This document shows, piece after piece, positions 54,231 to 62,834 of a stretch of 64,000 bases of DNA. The DNA is taken from the NCBI RefSeq assembly GCF_022458895.1, contig NZ_JAINFL010000006.1, forward strand, positions 124,001-188,000, given 5' to 3'. Position numbers and translations under genes: made by a program. Each line of letters starts with the position of its first letter. Within the stretch, counting starts at the first letter, position 1. Source of the DNA: Roseihalotalea indica (GTDB lineage: Bacteria > Bacteroidota > Bacteroidia > Cytophagales > Cyclobacteriaceae). The notes under the pieces are model-generated. The model made no database searches, had not been told where the DNA came from, and worked only from the letters and a program-made list of their open reading frames with translations.

Positions 54231-57137
54231 ATGAGAAATAAGTTACTAACTGTAATAATCCTGCTTCGGGTATCATCTGCGTTGTTCGGAACAGTGGCAA
54301 ACGCTCAGGCACCCACCTGCTACCCTGCATACGTAGTATCATTCAAGCCCGGCAAAACTAAAGCCGGAAATGAGCTACCCGAGCAGTCTAATTATGAAGC
54401 GATTCTCGGACCCATGGAAGGTGATGCAATTTCACTGGGTATGGGCGGTGAAATAGTCTTAGGCTTTATAAACCCAGTGCCTATCTCGTCCGGCGATGAT
54501 CTGTTCATCCAAGAGCGGGATGGGAATAATACCAGTTTCCCGGAAAGAGTAAAAGTTTCAGTATCAATAGATGGAGTTAACTATATCGATGTTTCAGCCA
54601 ACTTGCCTCAAAGTGGTGCGCTGGATATTGATGAGTTAGTAATCCCGCAGATAAAATATGTGAAACTGACGGATGTGAGCGACCCAAATGAGCTGAAGGG
54701 TGATGTTAATGGATATGACCTGGATCGTATAATAGCTCTGCATGGCTGTGGTACTGAGTGCAATGACGCCGACAAGCCCACCGCTACCCTGAACAATCCT
54801 GGTTTTCAGTGTCCTGATGGTGCGGCGGCTCTGGATGTTACCCTAACCGGTACTGGCCCTTGGAGCTTAGGCTATACCAATGGTCCGGTGCTAAAGAATG
54901 TTGAACTGATAAATGCCAATGCCACAATTCCATTCGAGATGGATGGTAACGTACGGCTATCCTGGGTAACCGACCAGTCTAACAATTGCACCCGAGTGCT
55001 CAATAGCAACGATGGAGCATTTATAGCCGATTCAGCCCAGGCCTATTTCCACCGTGATTTAGCGAAAACTACGTGTGATCAAGGCGCGGGTGTATGGTTA
55101 TCAGTAGTATTAAAAGGCAAGTTTCCCTGGTCGTTCACTTACTCAGTTACTAATGAAGATGGCGAAAAAGAAGTAACAGTACAGGCTAATAAACCTGAGT
55201 ATAATGGAAAAGACAAGGTCGTCCATCATTTCAAGGTGACTGAAAAAGGTGAATACAAACTATTATCAGCAAACGATGCCTGTATGGATGGAGAAATTGA
55301 TGCCGCTTATAGCTCAATCAAGGTTATCGGATTACCTACGGCTCAGTTTACTTCTGCAAGTTCATCTTGCGTTACTCCGGATGAAACCGCTATTAAAGTG
55401 GCTCTAACCGGAACCGCACCCTGGCAACTTACCTGGGCTGTTGATGAGACAGTATATACGGAAACCAACATTGAGAACGCAACTTTTGAGATTCCGGTAA
55501 GTCAGCCCGGTAGATACGTACTGAAAAGCGTGCAAAGTTTAGCCACTTGCCAGGGACCTATTTTGAAGGACAGTGCTATTACCGTATCTACATTACCGGT
55601 TGCCACGCTGGTAGAAAGCGATACCCTGTTGTGTGATCCTAACGCGGTGATCGAACTAGCTGTGCAATTAAAAGGAGCCGCGCCTTATACCTTCGCTTAT
55701 ACCCGCAATGGTGTTACGGTAGATACTGTAATAACCTCAGAAGAAACGTATGCGATACCCGCTCAGGGGTTAGGAACTTACGCTTTGGCCTGGGTTCGAA
55801 ACAGTTGCGGAAACGGAAGCACCGAAGGGGAGGCCCGTATTCAACCTACTCAGCAGGGGCTGGGATCGTTTACTTACAAAGTACTGAATCAAACGTGCAA
55901 TACCGCTACACTGGAATTAGTGCCAGACATGGTTCAGGATAATTTTAAATATCGTTGGTATGCTGGTAAAGAGTTGATTGGTGATAAAAGTATTATCCAG
56001 TATCATGCGTCATCCTGGAAAGCCGTAAATATCTCTCTGGCTATTACCAACGGACTCTGCGCTGATTCAATCGCTCAGATAGTAGAAATTGAAGCACTTG
56101 TTGCCAACAGACTAGGGCGCTTTCATTGGGCAAAAGATGGTGAGATTCTTTGCGAGGGACAAACGGTAACCTTTACCTCAGATTCAGTTAAGGCTGACTT
56201 TATTTACCAGTGGAAGGTAAACAATGAGTTGGTAAATGAAGAAGCTGATTTTTCTTATATGCTGTCGCCCGGTGAGCACACTGTCCACTTAATGGTGGAT
56301 AACGGTCACTGTCTGTTTTCAAGCCAGCAGACTATCACAATTGCCGAAGCGAGTATGGATCAGTTTGCTGAGTTTGAGTATGAATTGCTGGATGCAACCC
56401 AATGCGACTCCCGCACCGCCATCTTCTTTACCGAGGCAGTTGATAGCACGCTCAGTTACCGCTGGTTTATCAATGGAGAAGAGGTGAGCCAGAAAGCTAC
56501 TTTTGAGCATAGCTTGCCGCTGGGTCAGTCCAAGGTGGTACTTGAAGTTGCTCAGGGTGAGTGTTCTTCTATGGGGGAAAAACTCATCGAGGTAGAAGAT
56601 AACTCACTGCTATTTGAGGGAGCTTTTGACTATGCATATGAGCCGGTCAATTGTAATGAGTGGTCTTTATCGGCTACTGCCCTGGATTTAGGTGGGCAGA
56701 CACAGCACCAATGGTGGATTGACGGAGAACTGAAGGGAGAACAGAACAAATTGAACCTGGTACTGCCTCCTGGTGAGCATACTATCCAATTAAGCACTGA
56801 ATTAGGAACTTGCCGGTACGAAAAATTTGAGGACATCTCTCTTCCCGGCGCGGAGTCTCTGGTTAATGTACCGAACGTATTGAGCCCGCAGGCGCAGCAT
56901 TCGGAAGATAGAGTGATTAAAGTATACGGCAATTGTCTGTCAGCGGATGGTTTTCACTTTCAGGTGATGGACCGGTGGGGAAAACGGGTGTACGAAACCA
57001 AAAGTCTGGAAGCCGCTACCGTTCAGGGGTGGGATGGCGGCAACCATACGGCAGGTATCTATACCTACAGTTTGCGCGCTCGCTTTGATAACGGAGACGC
57101 ATTTCAGAAACAAGGAACAATCACCCTACTTAAATAA
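54231..57137 (+). CDS. T9SS type B cargo protein with PKD-like repeats
   Basis: A 968-residue secreted protein. A signal peptide covers residues 1-25 (ending VANAQ). The N-terminal domain (about 30-180) is followed by repeated Ig/PKD-like units with one or two Cys per unit (for example GTGPWSLGYTNGP, GTAPWQLTWAVD, GAAPYTFAYTRNG and four later units with QWWIDGE-type cores). The last 85 residues form a type B (gliding-motility-associated) C-terminal sorting domain: VPNVLSPQAQHSEDRV, VMDRWGKRVYET, WDGGNHTAGIYTYSLRARF. This domain directs export by T9SS and surface display. The stop overlaps the PorP/SprF gene by one base, so the partner is likely dedicated. It may be an adhesin. Confidence 0.92.
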   Translation: MRNKLLTVIILLRVSSALFGTVANAQAPTCYPAYVVSFKPGKTKAGNELPEQSNYEAILGPMEGDAISLGMGGEIVLGFINPVPISSGDDLFIQERDGNNTSFPERVKVSVSIDGVNYIDVSANLPQSGALDIDELVIPQIKYVKLTDVSDPNELKGDVNGYDLDRIIALHGCGTECNDADKPTATLNNPGFQCPDGAAALDVTLTGTGPWSLGYTNGPVLKNVELINANATIPFEMDGNVRLSWVTDQSNNCTRVLNSNDGAFIADSAQAYFHRDLAKTTCDQGAGVWLSVVLKGKFPWSFTYSVTNEDGEKEVTVQANKPEYNGKDKVVHHFKVTEKGEYKLLSANDACMDGEIDAAYSSIKVIGLPTAQFTSASSSCVTPDETAIKVALTGTAPWQLTWAVDETVYTETNIENATFEIPVSQPGRYVLKSVQSLATCQGPILKDSAITVSTLPVATLVESDTLLCDPNAVIELAVQLKGAAPYTFAYTRNGVTVDTVITSEETYAIPAQGLGTYALAWVRNSCGNGSTEGEARIQPTQQGLGSFTYKVLNQTCNTATLELVPDMVQDNFKYRWYAGKELIGDKSIIQYHASSWKAVNISLAITNGLCADSIAQIVEIEALVANRLGRFHWAKDGEILCEGQTVTFTSDSVKADFIYQWKVNNELVNEEADFSYMLSPGEHTVHLMVDNGHCLFSSQQTITIAEASMDQFAEFEYELLDATQCDSRTAIFFTEAVDSTLSYRWFINGEEVSQKATFEHSLPLGQSKVVLEVAQGECSSMGEKLIEVEDNSLLFEGAFDYAYEPVNCNEWSLSATALDLGGQTQHQWWIDGELKGEQNKLNLVLPPGEHTIQLSTELGTCRYEKFEDISLPGAESLVNVPNVLSPQAQHSEDRVIKVYGNCLSADGFHFQVMDRWGKRVYETKSLEAATVQGWDGGNHTAGIYTYSLRARFDNGDAFQKQGTITLLK

Positions 57138-58213
57138 TGGCAGTCATGAATTTTCATAAATTACTATATATCAGTTTTCTGTTAAGTATTCTTGTTGCCC
57201 AAAAAACCTGGGCTCAGGATCCATCCTTCTCTCAATTTTATAATGCACGTTTGTACCTAAACCCGGCCTTTGCGGGAACTGAAGAGAACGCCATCGTTAG
57301 CGCAACCTACCGCACCCAGTGGAATCAACTGGATGGTGGGTACCAGTCTAGCCAGGTAACGGCCGTACTGCCGATTCGGGTAGATAAAGGCATTCAGTCT
57401 CGAGGCCACATCGGCGGACTGGGAGTATCAGTCTATAAAGATCAGGCCGGACCGAACGGGAGCTTCCGCAATCTGGGTGGTAACCTGACATTCGGGTATG
57501 ATATACCAATGGATGTGAAGCGAACCCAACATCTGGTATTCGGGCTGCAAACGGGTTTTGGTCAACGAAGTCTTTCTCCGGAAGGGTACCAGTGGGGAAG
57601 TACTTACAATCCGTCTACCGGGCAATTTGATGGTGCATCCAACGGGTTGGCCCTAAATGATAAAGCTTATTTTGATGTAAGTGGAGGAGTATTATGGCAG
57701 TATGCTCCGGAACGCAAAGATGTATACTACGAAAAAAGTACTCATTATGGAAAACGCCTGACTGCTTTGGAAGGAGCTTCTTTAGGAGTATCCGCCTACC
57801 ACCTGAACACTCCGGAAACTTCGTTTTTAACTGACGGAGAAGATGCTTTGCCCATACTATTAAAATCGCACGGTAGCCTGGTGCTGGGAGTTACCGACCG
57901 GTTATTTATTTCCGGTAGTGCCGTGGGGTTGCTTCAGGGAGAAGCGCATCAGGTCAATGTGGGAAGCTTTCTGACCTACCGAATTGCCAGTATGCATGCC
58001 CTGGAACAAACCATGCTTCGGGTAGGAGGGTGGTACCGGGTGCAGGATGCTTATGTAGCCACAGCCGAACTCCAACTTCCTAATATCCACCTGGGGTTTA
58101 GCTACGATATGAATACCACGGCCATTAATGCCATCAGCAATCCACTTACGACCTATGAAATCTTCGCGGCCTTCCGAATGAATAAGCGAGGAAATCTGCG
58201 ATTGGTGTACTAA
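57137..58213 (+). CDS. PorP/SprF family outer-membrane protein
   Basis: A 358-residue outer-membrane barrel with a signal peptide (about residues 1-26, ending KTWAQ). The N-terminal signature DPSFSQFYNARLYLNPAFAG and SATYRTQWNQL is the PorP/SprF hallmark. SprF-type proteins are needed for secretion or anchoring of the type B cargo encoded beside them. The start overlaps the cargo stop (AATGG context, one base), so they are translated together. I reserve the porP or sprF symbol because genomes of this group carry many paralogues. Confidence 0.92.
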   Translation: MAVMNFHKLLYISFLLSILVAQKTWAQDPSFSQFYNARLYLNPAFAGTEENAIVSATYRTQWNQLDGGYQSSQVTAVLPIRVDKGIQSRGHIGGLGVSVYKDQAGPNGSFRNLGGNLTFGYDIPMDVKRTQHLVFGLQTGFGQRSLSPEGYQWGSTYNPSTGQFDGASNGLALNDKAYFDVSGGVLWQYAPERKDVYYEKSTHYGKRLTALEGASLGVSAYHLNTPETSFLTDGEDALPILLKSHGSLVLGVTDRLFISGSAVGLLQGEAHQVNVGSFLTYRIASMHALEQTMLRVGGWYRVQDAYVATAELQLPNIHLGFSYDMNTTAINAISNPLTTYEIFAAFRMNKRGNLRLVY

Positions 58214-58239
58214 AAAAAAGCTGGAGGCAGGAAGCAGTT

Positions 58240-58267
58240 AGCAGTAGGCAATTGGCTGCCTACTGCT
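58240..58267. terminator. Hairpin between PorP/SprF and tex
   Basis: A perfect 11-base stem, AGCAGTAGGCA and TGCCTACTGCT, has a six-base loop and lies between convergent genes. There is no T-tract on the plus side, so intrinsic termination is uncertain. The purine-rich GGAGGCAGGAAGCAG just before it recurs in similar form near 61906-61929. Confidence 0.45.
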
Positions 58268-58281
58268 ATCCGTCTCTAAAT

Positions 58282-60513
58282 TTACCGGAATTTATTCTTC
58301 AACTGCTGAAGTTGGTCAGAGAAATTACCGGATTCGGATGATTGCTTTTTCCTCGGCGCTTTAGGCTTAGCTTCAGAAAATGGGTCTTTTTTCATAGAAA
58401 GTCCAATACGTTTTCGGGGAATGTCCACTTCCATTACGGTTACCTCTACCTGTTGCTGCACTTTAACTACCTGGGTTGGGTCTTTTACAAAATGATCCGC
58501 CAGATGGCTAATGTGAACGAGCCCATCCTGATGAACTCCAATATCAACAAATGCTCCAAAATTCGTCACATTAGTGACAATCCCTGGCAGCTTCATGCCT
58601 GTTTTAAGGTCTTCCATCGTATTAACCCCTTCCTGAAACTGAAAAATCTCAAACGAGTCCCGAGGGTCACGACCTGGTTTTTCTAGCTCTTCCAGAATAT
58701 CTTTCAGGGTAGGGAGGCCCACTTCTTCGGAAGTATACTGCTTAATGTTAATTTGCTTCTGGAGGGTAGGCTGCGCCAGTAAATCTCCCAGTTGGCTATT
58801 AAGATCTTTGGCCATTTGCTGAACCAGAGAGTAACGTTCGGGGTGCACTGCGCTGTTATCCAATGGATTTTCTGCCCCTCGAATGCGCAAAAAGCCAGCT
58901 GCCTGTTCAAAGACTTTATCACCCAGGCGAGCTACATTCTTAATCGCTTCCCGGCTGGGAAAAGCGCCGTGGGTATCGCGGTACTCTACCATATTCTTGG
59001 CTAGTGCCGGACCAATACCTGAAACATAACTTAGCAACTGCTGGCTCGCGGTATTTACATCCACTCCCACATTGTTCACACAACTAACTACCGTGTCTTC
59101 CAGCCCTTGCTTCAGCGCATTCTGATCAACATCATGTTGGTACTGACCAACCCCGATAGACTTAGGGTCAATTTTTACCAGTTCGGCCAATGGATCTAAT
59201 AACCGCCGCCCGATGGATACAGCTCCTCGAACGGTGACATCTTTATCAGGAAATTCAGTTCGGGCTACTTCTGATGCAGAATAAATAGACGCTCCACTCT
59301 CATTAACCACAATAACAGGGATTTTAGTAGCCGCTTTGACGTGCGTGGTTACAAATTGCTCGGTTTCCCGGCTGGCGGTGCCATTCCCGATGGCAATGGC
59401 TTCAATCTGATGTTTCTGGCAGAGGTGGTCCAGCGTAGCGGCTGATTGGCTAACCTGATTTTGGGGCGGAGTAGGGTAGATGGTGGTGTTTTCCAACAGC
59501 CGGCCCTGACGGTTCAAGCATACGACCTTGCAACCCGTTCGGAAGCCGGGGTCAATTGCCAGAATGTTTTTCTCGCCAAGGGGAGCTGCCAGCAACAGTT
59601 GTCGGAGGTTTTCGGCAAATACCTGAATGGCTTCCGTATCGGCTTTTTTCTTCGTTTCCAGCCGCACTTCCGTTTCCAGGGAGGGTCGAAGCAGTCGTTT
59701 GTAAGCATCCTGAATGGCCAGTTGTACCTGCTGAGCTGACGGACTGTTATTTTGCAGAAAGTGCTTTTCCAGCAACGTAATAGCTTGTTCTTCAGGAGGA
59801 GCGATGGACATAGATAGAAAACCTTCTTTTTCGCCCCGTCGCATGGCTAATAACCGGTGTGATGGCACAGTAGCTACAGCTTCTTCCCACTCGAAGTAAT
59901 CACGAAACTTATGTCCGTCGGCTTCTTTTCCTTTGAGGACTTTGGTTTTGATCACCCCTTCTTTCATAAAGAGCTTCCGGAGCACTTCCCGGGCCGTTTG
60001 GTCTTCATTTATCCATTCGGCAATAATATCGCGTGCCCCCTGAAGGGCGTCTTCAGCGGTGGCTACTTCTTTTTCAGGGTCAATGAAAGGTTCGGCTAGT
60101 TGTTCGGGGTTAGCATCGGTTTGCTCCCGAATTTTTTCGGCCAGAGGCTCTAGTCCCTTTTCTTTGGCAATGGTTGCTTTGGTTCTTCTTTTGGGCTTGT
60201 AGGGAAGGTATAAATCTTCCACCTTAGCCATAGTATCAGCCTCTTCTATCTGTTTGCGGAGAGAATCTGATAGCTTACCTTGCTCTTCAATAGACTTCAG
60301 CACACTTTCTTTCCGTTTGTCCAGTTCCCGCAGTTGACTGGCCTGATCACGAATATTGGTAATCTGCACCTCATCCAGGCTTCCGGTAACTTCCTTTCGA
60401 TAGCGGGCCAGAAAGGGCACCGTAGCGCCTTCATCTAGCATCTCAAGCGTTTTGCTTACCTGAGTAGTACTAATTCCTAACGTTTGGGCAATGTGATTTA
60501 CATGTGATGTCAT
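58282..60513 (-). CDS. tex: Tex family RNA-binding protein
   Basis: A 743-residue protein of the Tex/Spt6 type. The N-terminal helical region begins with a helix-turn-helix-like part (LGISTTQVSKTLEML), the central YqgF-like RNase-H fold has LAIDPGFRTGCKVV, the helix-hairpin-helix region has YVSGIGPALAKNMVEYRD, and the C-terminus carries an S1 RNA-binding domain (GIVTNVTNFGAFVDIGVHQDGLVHISHL). Tex proteins are soluble and affect transcription and stress responses. Length is normal. A good minus-strand promoter lies upstream at 60544-60573. Confidence 0.95.
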   Translation of the reverse strand: MTSHVNHIAQTLGISTTQVSKTLEMLDEGATVPFLARYRKEVTGSLDEVQITNIRDQASQLRELDKRKESVLKSIEEQGKLSDSLRKQIEEADTMAKVEDLYLPYKPKRRTKATIAKEKGLEPLAEKIREQTDANPEQLAEPFIDPEKEVATAEDALQGARDIIAEWINEDQTAREVLRKLFMKEGVIKTKVLKGKEADGHKFRDYFEWEEAVATVPSHRLLAMRRGEKEGFLSMSIAPPEEQAITLLEKHFLQNNSPSAQQVQLAIQDAYKRLLRPSLETEVRLETKKKADTEAIQVFAENLRQLLLAAPLGEKNILAIDPGFRTGCKVVCLNRQGRLLENTTIYPTPPQNQVSQSAATLDHLCQKHQIEAIAIGNGTASRETEQFVTTHVKAATKIPVIVVNESGASIYSASEVARTEFPDKDVTVRGAVSIGRRLLDPLAELVKIDPKSIGVGQYQHDVDQNALKQGLEDTVVSCVNNVGVDVNTASQQLLSYVSGIGPALAKNMVEYRDTHGAFPSREAIKNVARLGDKVFEQAAGFLRIRGAENPLDNSAVHPERYSLVQQMAKDLNSQLGDLLAQPTLQKQINIKQYTSEEVGLPTLKDILEELEKPGRDPRDSFEIFQFQEGVNTMEDLKTGMKLPGIVTNVTNFGAFVDIGVHQDGLVHISHLADHFVKDPTQVVKVQQQVEVTVMEVDIPRKRIGLSMKKDPFSEAKPKAPRKKQSSESGNFSDQLQQLKNKFR

Positions 60514-60543
60514 AAATGGGATTGGTTGTTAAAAAACGGGAGG

Positions 60544-60573
60544 CAAAAATAGCCACTCCTGTAGAAAATACAA
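60544..60573 (-). promoter_or_regulatory. Promoter of tex
   Basis: On the minus strand, TTG (60571-60573) and TATTTTTG (60544-60551) are separated by 19 bases, close to the Bacteroidota consensus. The -7 box ends 30 bases before the tex ATG. Confidence 0.6.
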
Positions 60574-60634
60574 GGAGGATGAGGAGATGACTTTTACGAA
60601 AAAAATGACTAACTTTTATATAAAAGCAACGGTC

Positions 60635-60826
60635 ATGGCTGATGCACCTACACCTCCCAACCCTAGACCTCTGCGAGAGCTTTCTCAGCAGATGAAACAG
60701 GCTGGTCAGCAAGCAGAAAAGTTAAGATTGCGGGCCGAAGCGTTGAAAAAATTTGCCCAGCGATACAAAGATACCTCCACCGAACAAAGCCAGATTAAGG
60801 TGCCCCACGAAGACCGCGACCCCTAA
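60635..60826 (+). CDS. Small proline- and lysine-containing hypothetical protein
   Basis: A 63-residue soluble protein (MADAPTPPNPRPLRELSQ, then a charged helix LRLRAEALKKFAQRYKD). I prefer the ATG at 60635 because the longer reading from 60587 adds a hydrophobic, low-quality stretch. It is divergent from tex. No family is recognised. The amphipathic helix and normal codon use make it plausible as a real gene, but it could be a chance ORF. Confidence 0.45.
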   Translation: MADAPTPPNPRPLRELSQQMKQAGQQAEKLRLRAEALKKFAQRYKDTSTEQSQIKVPHEDRDP

Positions 60827-60942
60827 AATCTGTGAGTTAAATTATTCTGTTATAAAAATTTATTCTAAAGAGCCGGGCATAACCAAAACTGCACAAAAGT
60901 GCCGGATGAAAAAAGCAATTTTTAAACCCTATCAATATTCGG

Positions 60943-61203
60943 TTACTCAATCAGTCCTTGCCGGAGCTTTAGCAGAGCCTCCGCTCGCTCAAACTCTTCT
61001 TTTTCTATGGTGTAATAACCGTCTTCGTACATACTTAGCAAATCGCGGTATGAGATATCATGCCGGTCCATTTGCCATTGGTTGCCCTTGGCAATAATGT
61101 CAGTGCTTTCGTACGTAAACTCACCTTTGGGAGTCGGGAGGGGGACCAGTTTTCGGTAAATATCGGTCTGATCGATGGTATTCTTGACGTAGAATTTTTT
61201 CAT
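60943..61203 (-). CDS. Small hypothetical protein downstream of the deoxynucleoside kinase gene
   Basis: An 86-residue soluble protein (KKFYVKNTIDQTDIYRKL at the start) with strand-rich first half and a charged C-terminal helix (EFERAEALLKLRQ). I choose the ATG at 61203, four bases after the kinase stop, rather than the one at 61218 that would overlap it. The tight spacing suggests an operon with the kinase. No family is recognised. Confidence 0.65.
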   Translation of the reverse strand: MKKFYVKNTIDQTDIYRKLVPLPTPKGEFTYESTDIIAKGNQWQMDRHDISYRDLLSMYEDGYYTIEKEEFERAEALLKLRQGLIE

Positions 61204-61207
61204 AAGG

Positions 61208-61828
61208 TCAGGGCGCATACTGCTTTATTCTTCCGATTAGCTCTTCAAAACGTTCCTCTTCAGCTAAATCTACAAAATCAATATCAATAGTTAAAACAGG
61301 ACTTAAAGAAAATGTGTTCATCCAGCGACTATAACAGTCATTTAGATTTTGTAGATACTCGCGAGGAATGTTGTTCTCATTTTTACGCTGATGGTCTCGA
61401 GTTTCGTATCGTTGCTGTATTCTTTGCATAAGGGTATCTACACTTCCCTTTAGGTAAATCACCAGAGCAGGGGGAGGGATTAGATCGATCATTGTTTCAT
61501 AAAGGTGGTGGTAGTTGCGATAATCCCGGGAGCTTAAATAACCCATTTTGAAAAGGTTATAAGCAAAGATATGAGCATCCTCGTAGATCGTTCTGTCTAG
61601 AATTACCGACTGTTTTTCGTTAGCAATTTTAACCGCCTGCTCGAAACGGTGGCTTAGAAAATAAACCTGAAGTGGAAAAGCCCAGCGGTGCATATCTTCA
61701 TAAAAATCATTGAGATAGGGGTTGCCTTGAACTGCTTCAAGCTTAGCCTGCGCCCCTAGTCGCCGGGCAAGACGGTTGACCAGTGTAGTTTTACCTGCTC
61801 CAATATTTCCTGATACTGCTATAAACAT
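61208..61828 (-). CDS. Deoxynucleoside kinase
   Basis: A 206-residue deoxynucleoside kinase of the dCK/dGK/dAK class, phosphorylating deoxyadenosine or deoxyguanosine for DNA precursor salvage. The P-loop GNIGAGKT is at residues 7-14. The substrate motif DRTIYEDAHIFA carries the Asp-Arg pair, and the LID-like region lies near IQQRYETRDHQRK. Family members in Bacteroidota are usually annotated as deoxyadenosine kinases; specificity cannot be read here. The small gene downstream is likely in the same operon. Confidence 0.92.
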   Translation of the reverse strand: MFIAVSGNIGAGKTTLVNRLARRLGAQAKLEAVQGNPYLNDFYEDMHRWAFPLQVYFLSHRFEQAVKIANEKQSVILDRTIYEDAHIFAYNLFKMGYLSSRDYRNYHHLYETMIDLIPPPALVIYLKGSVDTLMQRIQQRYETRDHQRKNENNIPREYLQNLNDCYSRWMNTFSLSPVLTIDIDFVDLAEEERFEELIGRIKQYAP

Positions 61829-62254
61829 AAGGGCTTGAATGGATATATGTTATAATTCTTAATGAGATTAGTAGACATTATGCTTAATTCTTTTAATGAC
61901 GTACCAGGAAGCGGGTGGCCGGAGGCAGGTCTTCTGTACAGCCTCCTGCTTCCGATAACACTTCCTGCACTGGTCAAATAAGACTTCTACAGGTAAGGAT
62001 AACAATAGTGAGTAGCTTTTGTGAGATTGTATTGGATATTGGGAGAAGACATCGGAAGTGTCTGGCAATGATCAATCTTTGGATGCTCTGCTTCTTAAAC
62101 TTCGGATATCCTGAATAGCAATAATTTGCTATTCATTCAGTAAAGATCACTGCGACCACCGCGTGGCGACCACCGCGTGGCGACCATCACGATGGCCGCC
62201 ACGCGGTGGTCGCCACGCGGTGGCCGTGATAAAGTCTAGTTTGGTTTGATACAG
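61829..62254. other. 426-base gap with GC-rich hairpin repeat
   Basis: No gene is supported. An imperfect inverted repeat lies at 61906-61953 (GGAAGCGGGTGGC against GCCTCCTGCTTCC). A large GC-rich palindromic repeat occupies 62152-62228. The remainder is AT-rich. Confidence 0.6.
62152..62228. repeat. GC-rich tandem and inverted repeat forming a ~37-bp hairpin
   Basis: The 14-base unit GCGACCACCGCGTG occurs twice in tandem (62152-62165, 62166-62179), then a diverged third unit, then the inverted copies. Bases 62152-62188 pair with 62191-62228 with mismatches at A62083-equivalent positions 62155/62224 and 62183/62196. Each unit contains CCAC-CGC-GTGG, itself a small hairpin. The GC content is much higher than the flanks. 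Confidence 0.8.
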
Positions 62255-62785
62255 CTAGAAGGCATTTTTCTTGAAGCGGATGGTACGCCACATTACCATC
62301 ATGCCAGCGAGGGATAGGGGAGTCATAATAGCTCCTTCCCACCATTCAAAGCCCTTTTCAACCATCAGATATCCGGCAAAAACCGGAAGGGCAATAAAGA
62401 ATAAACTCACGCTCCACGATAGCAGGTCTAACATAAAATACGTTATCCGATGGGCAATAGAAAGTTCGGTCTCTTCAGTTGCTTGTGGGTACTGCTGAGA
62501 AAAATCCGGTTGAGGAGGAGGGGGAACTGGCGGACGGTTCTGGTAGATATGCTGAAACTGAGTCTGGTACTCGGTCGTTGCTTGAGCGTAGGTTTGGGCA
62601 AAAGAAGCCTGATGATAGGCTAATAATACTTCGTGAGCCTCGGCAATTTGCTGAAAAAGTACTTTTGCTTCCTGGCTGGAGTTTACATCGGGATGATACT
62701 TAAGCGCCAGTAAGCGGTAGGCTTTTTTTATTTCAGCCGTCGTAGCGCCTCGCGGTAGTCCCAAAACGCGATAGTACTCATCCAT
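62255..62785 (-). CDS. J-domain protein with two C-terminal membrane helices
   Basis: A 176-residue protein. An N-terminal J domain (residues 4-68) has the HPD motif at His31-Asp33, needed to stimulate Hsp70 ATPase. A Gln/Pro-rich linker (residues 70-105) is followed by two hydrophobic helices (about 110-135 and 140-165) that anchor the protein in the inner membrane. It lacks the Gly/Phe and zinc-finger domains of DnaJ, so it is a specialised co-chaperone, recruiting DnaK to the membrane. No dnaK gene lies in the window. It is near the GC-rich hairpin. Confidence 0.88.
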   Translation of the reverse strand: MDEYYRVLGLPRGATTAEIKKAYRLLALKYHPDVNSSQEAKVLFQQIAEAHEVLLAYHQASFAQTYAQATTEYQTQFQHIYQNRPPVPPPPQPDFSQQYPQATEETELSIAHRITYFMLDLLSWSVSLFFIALPVFAGYLMVEKGFEWWEGAIMTPLSLAGMMVMWRTIRFKKNAF

Positions 62786-62834
62786 GGTAGAATTCTTAGC
62801 CGTGTAACATCATACCGAAGTGAACTGTTTTCAC

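Noticed and set aside
61868..62068. Two small ORFs, one on each strand, in the gap after the kinase gene
   Set aside because: They lie across an intergenic inverted repeat and have no protein-like features.
62152..62228. Possible CRISPR array
   Set aside because: The repeats are directly adjacent and inverted, with no spacers and no cas genes nearby.
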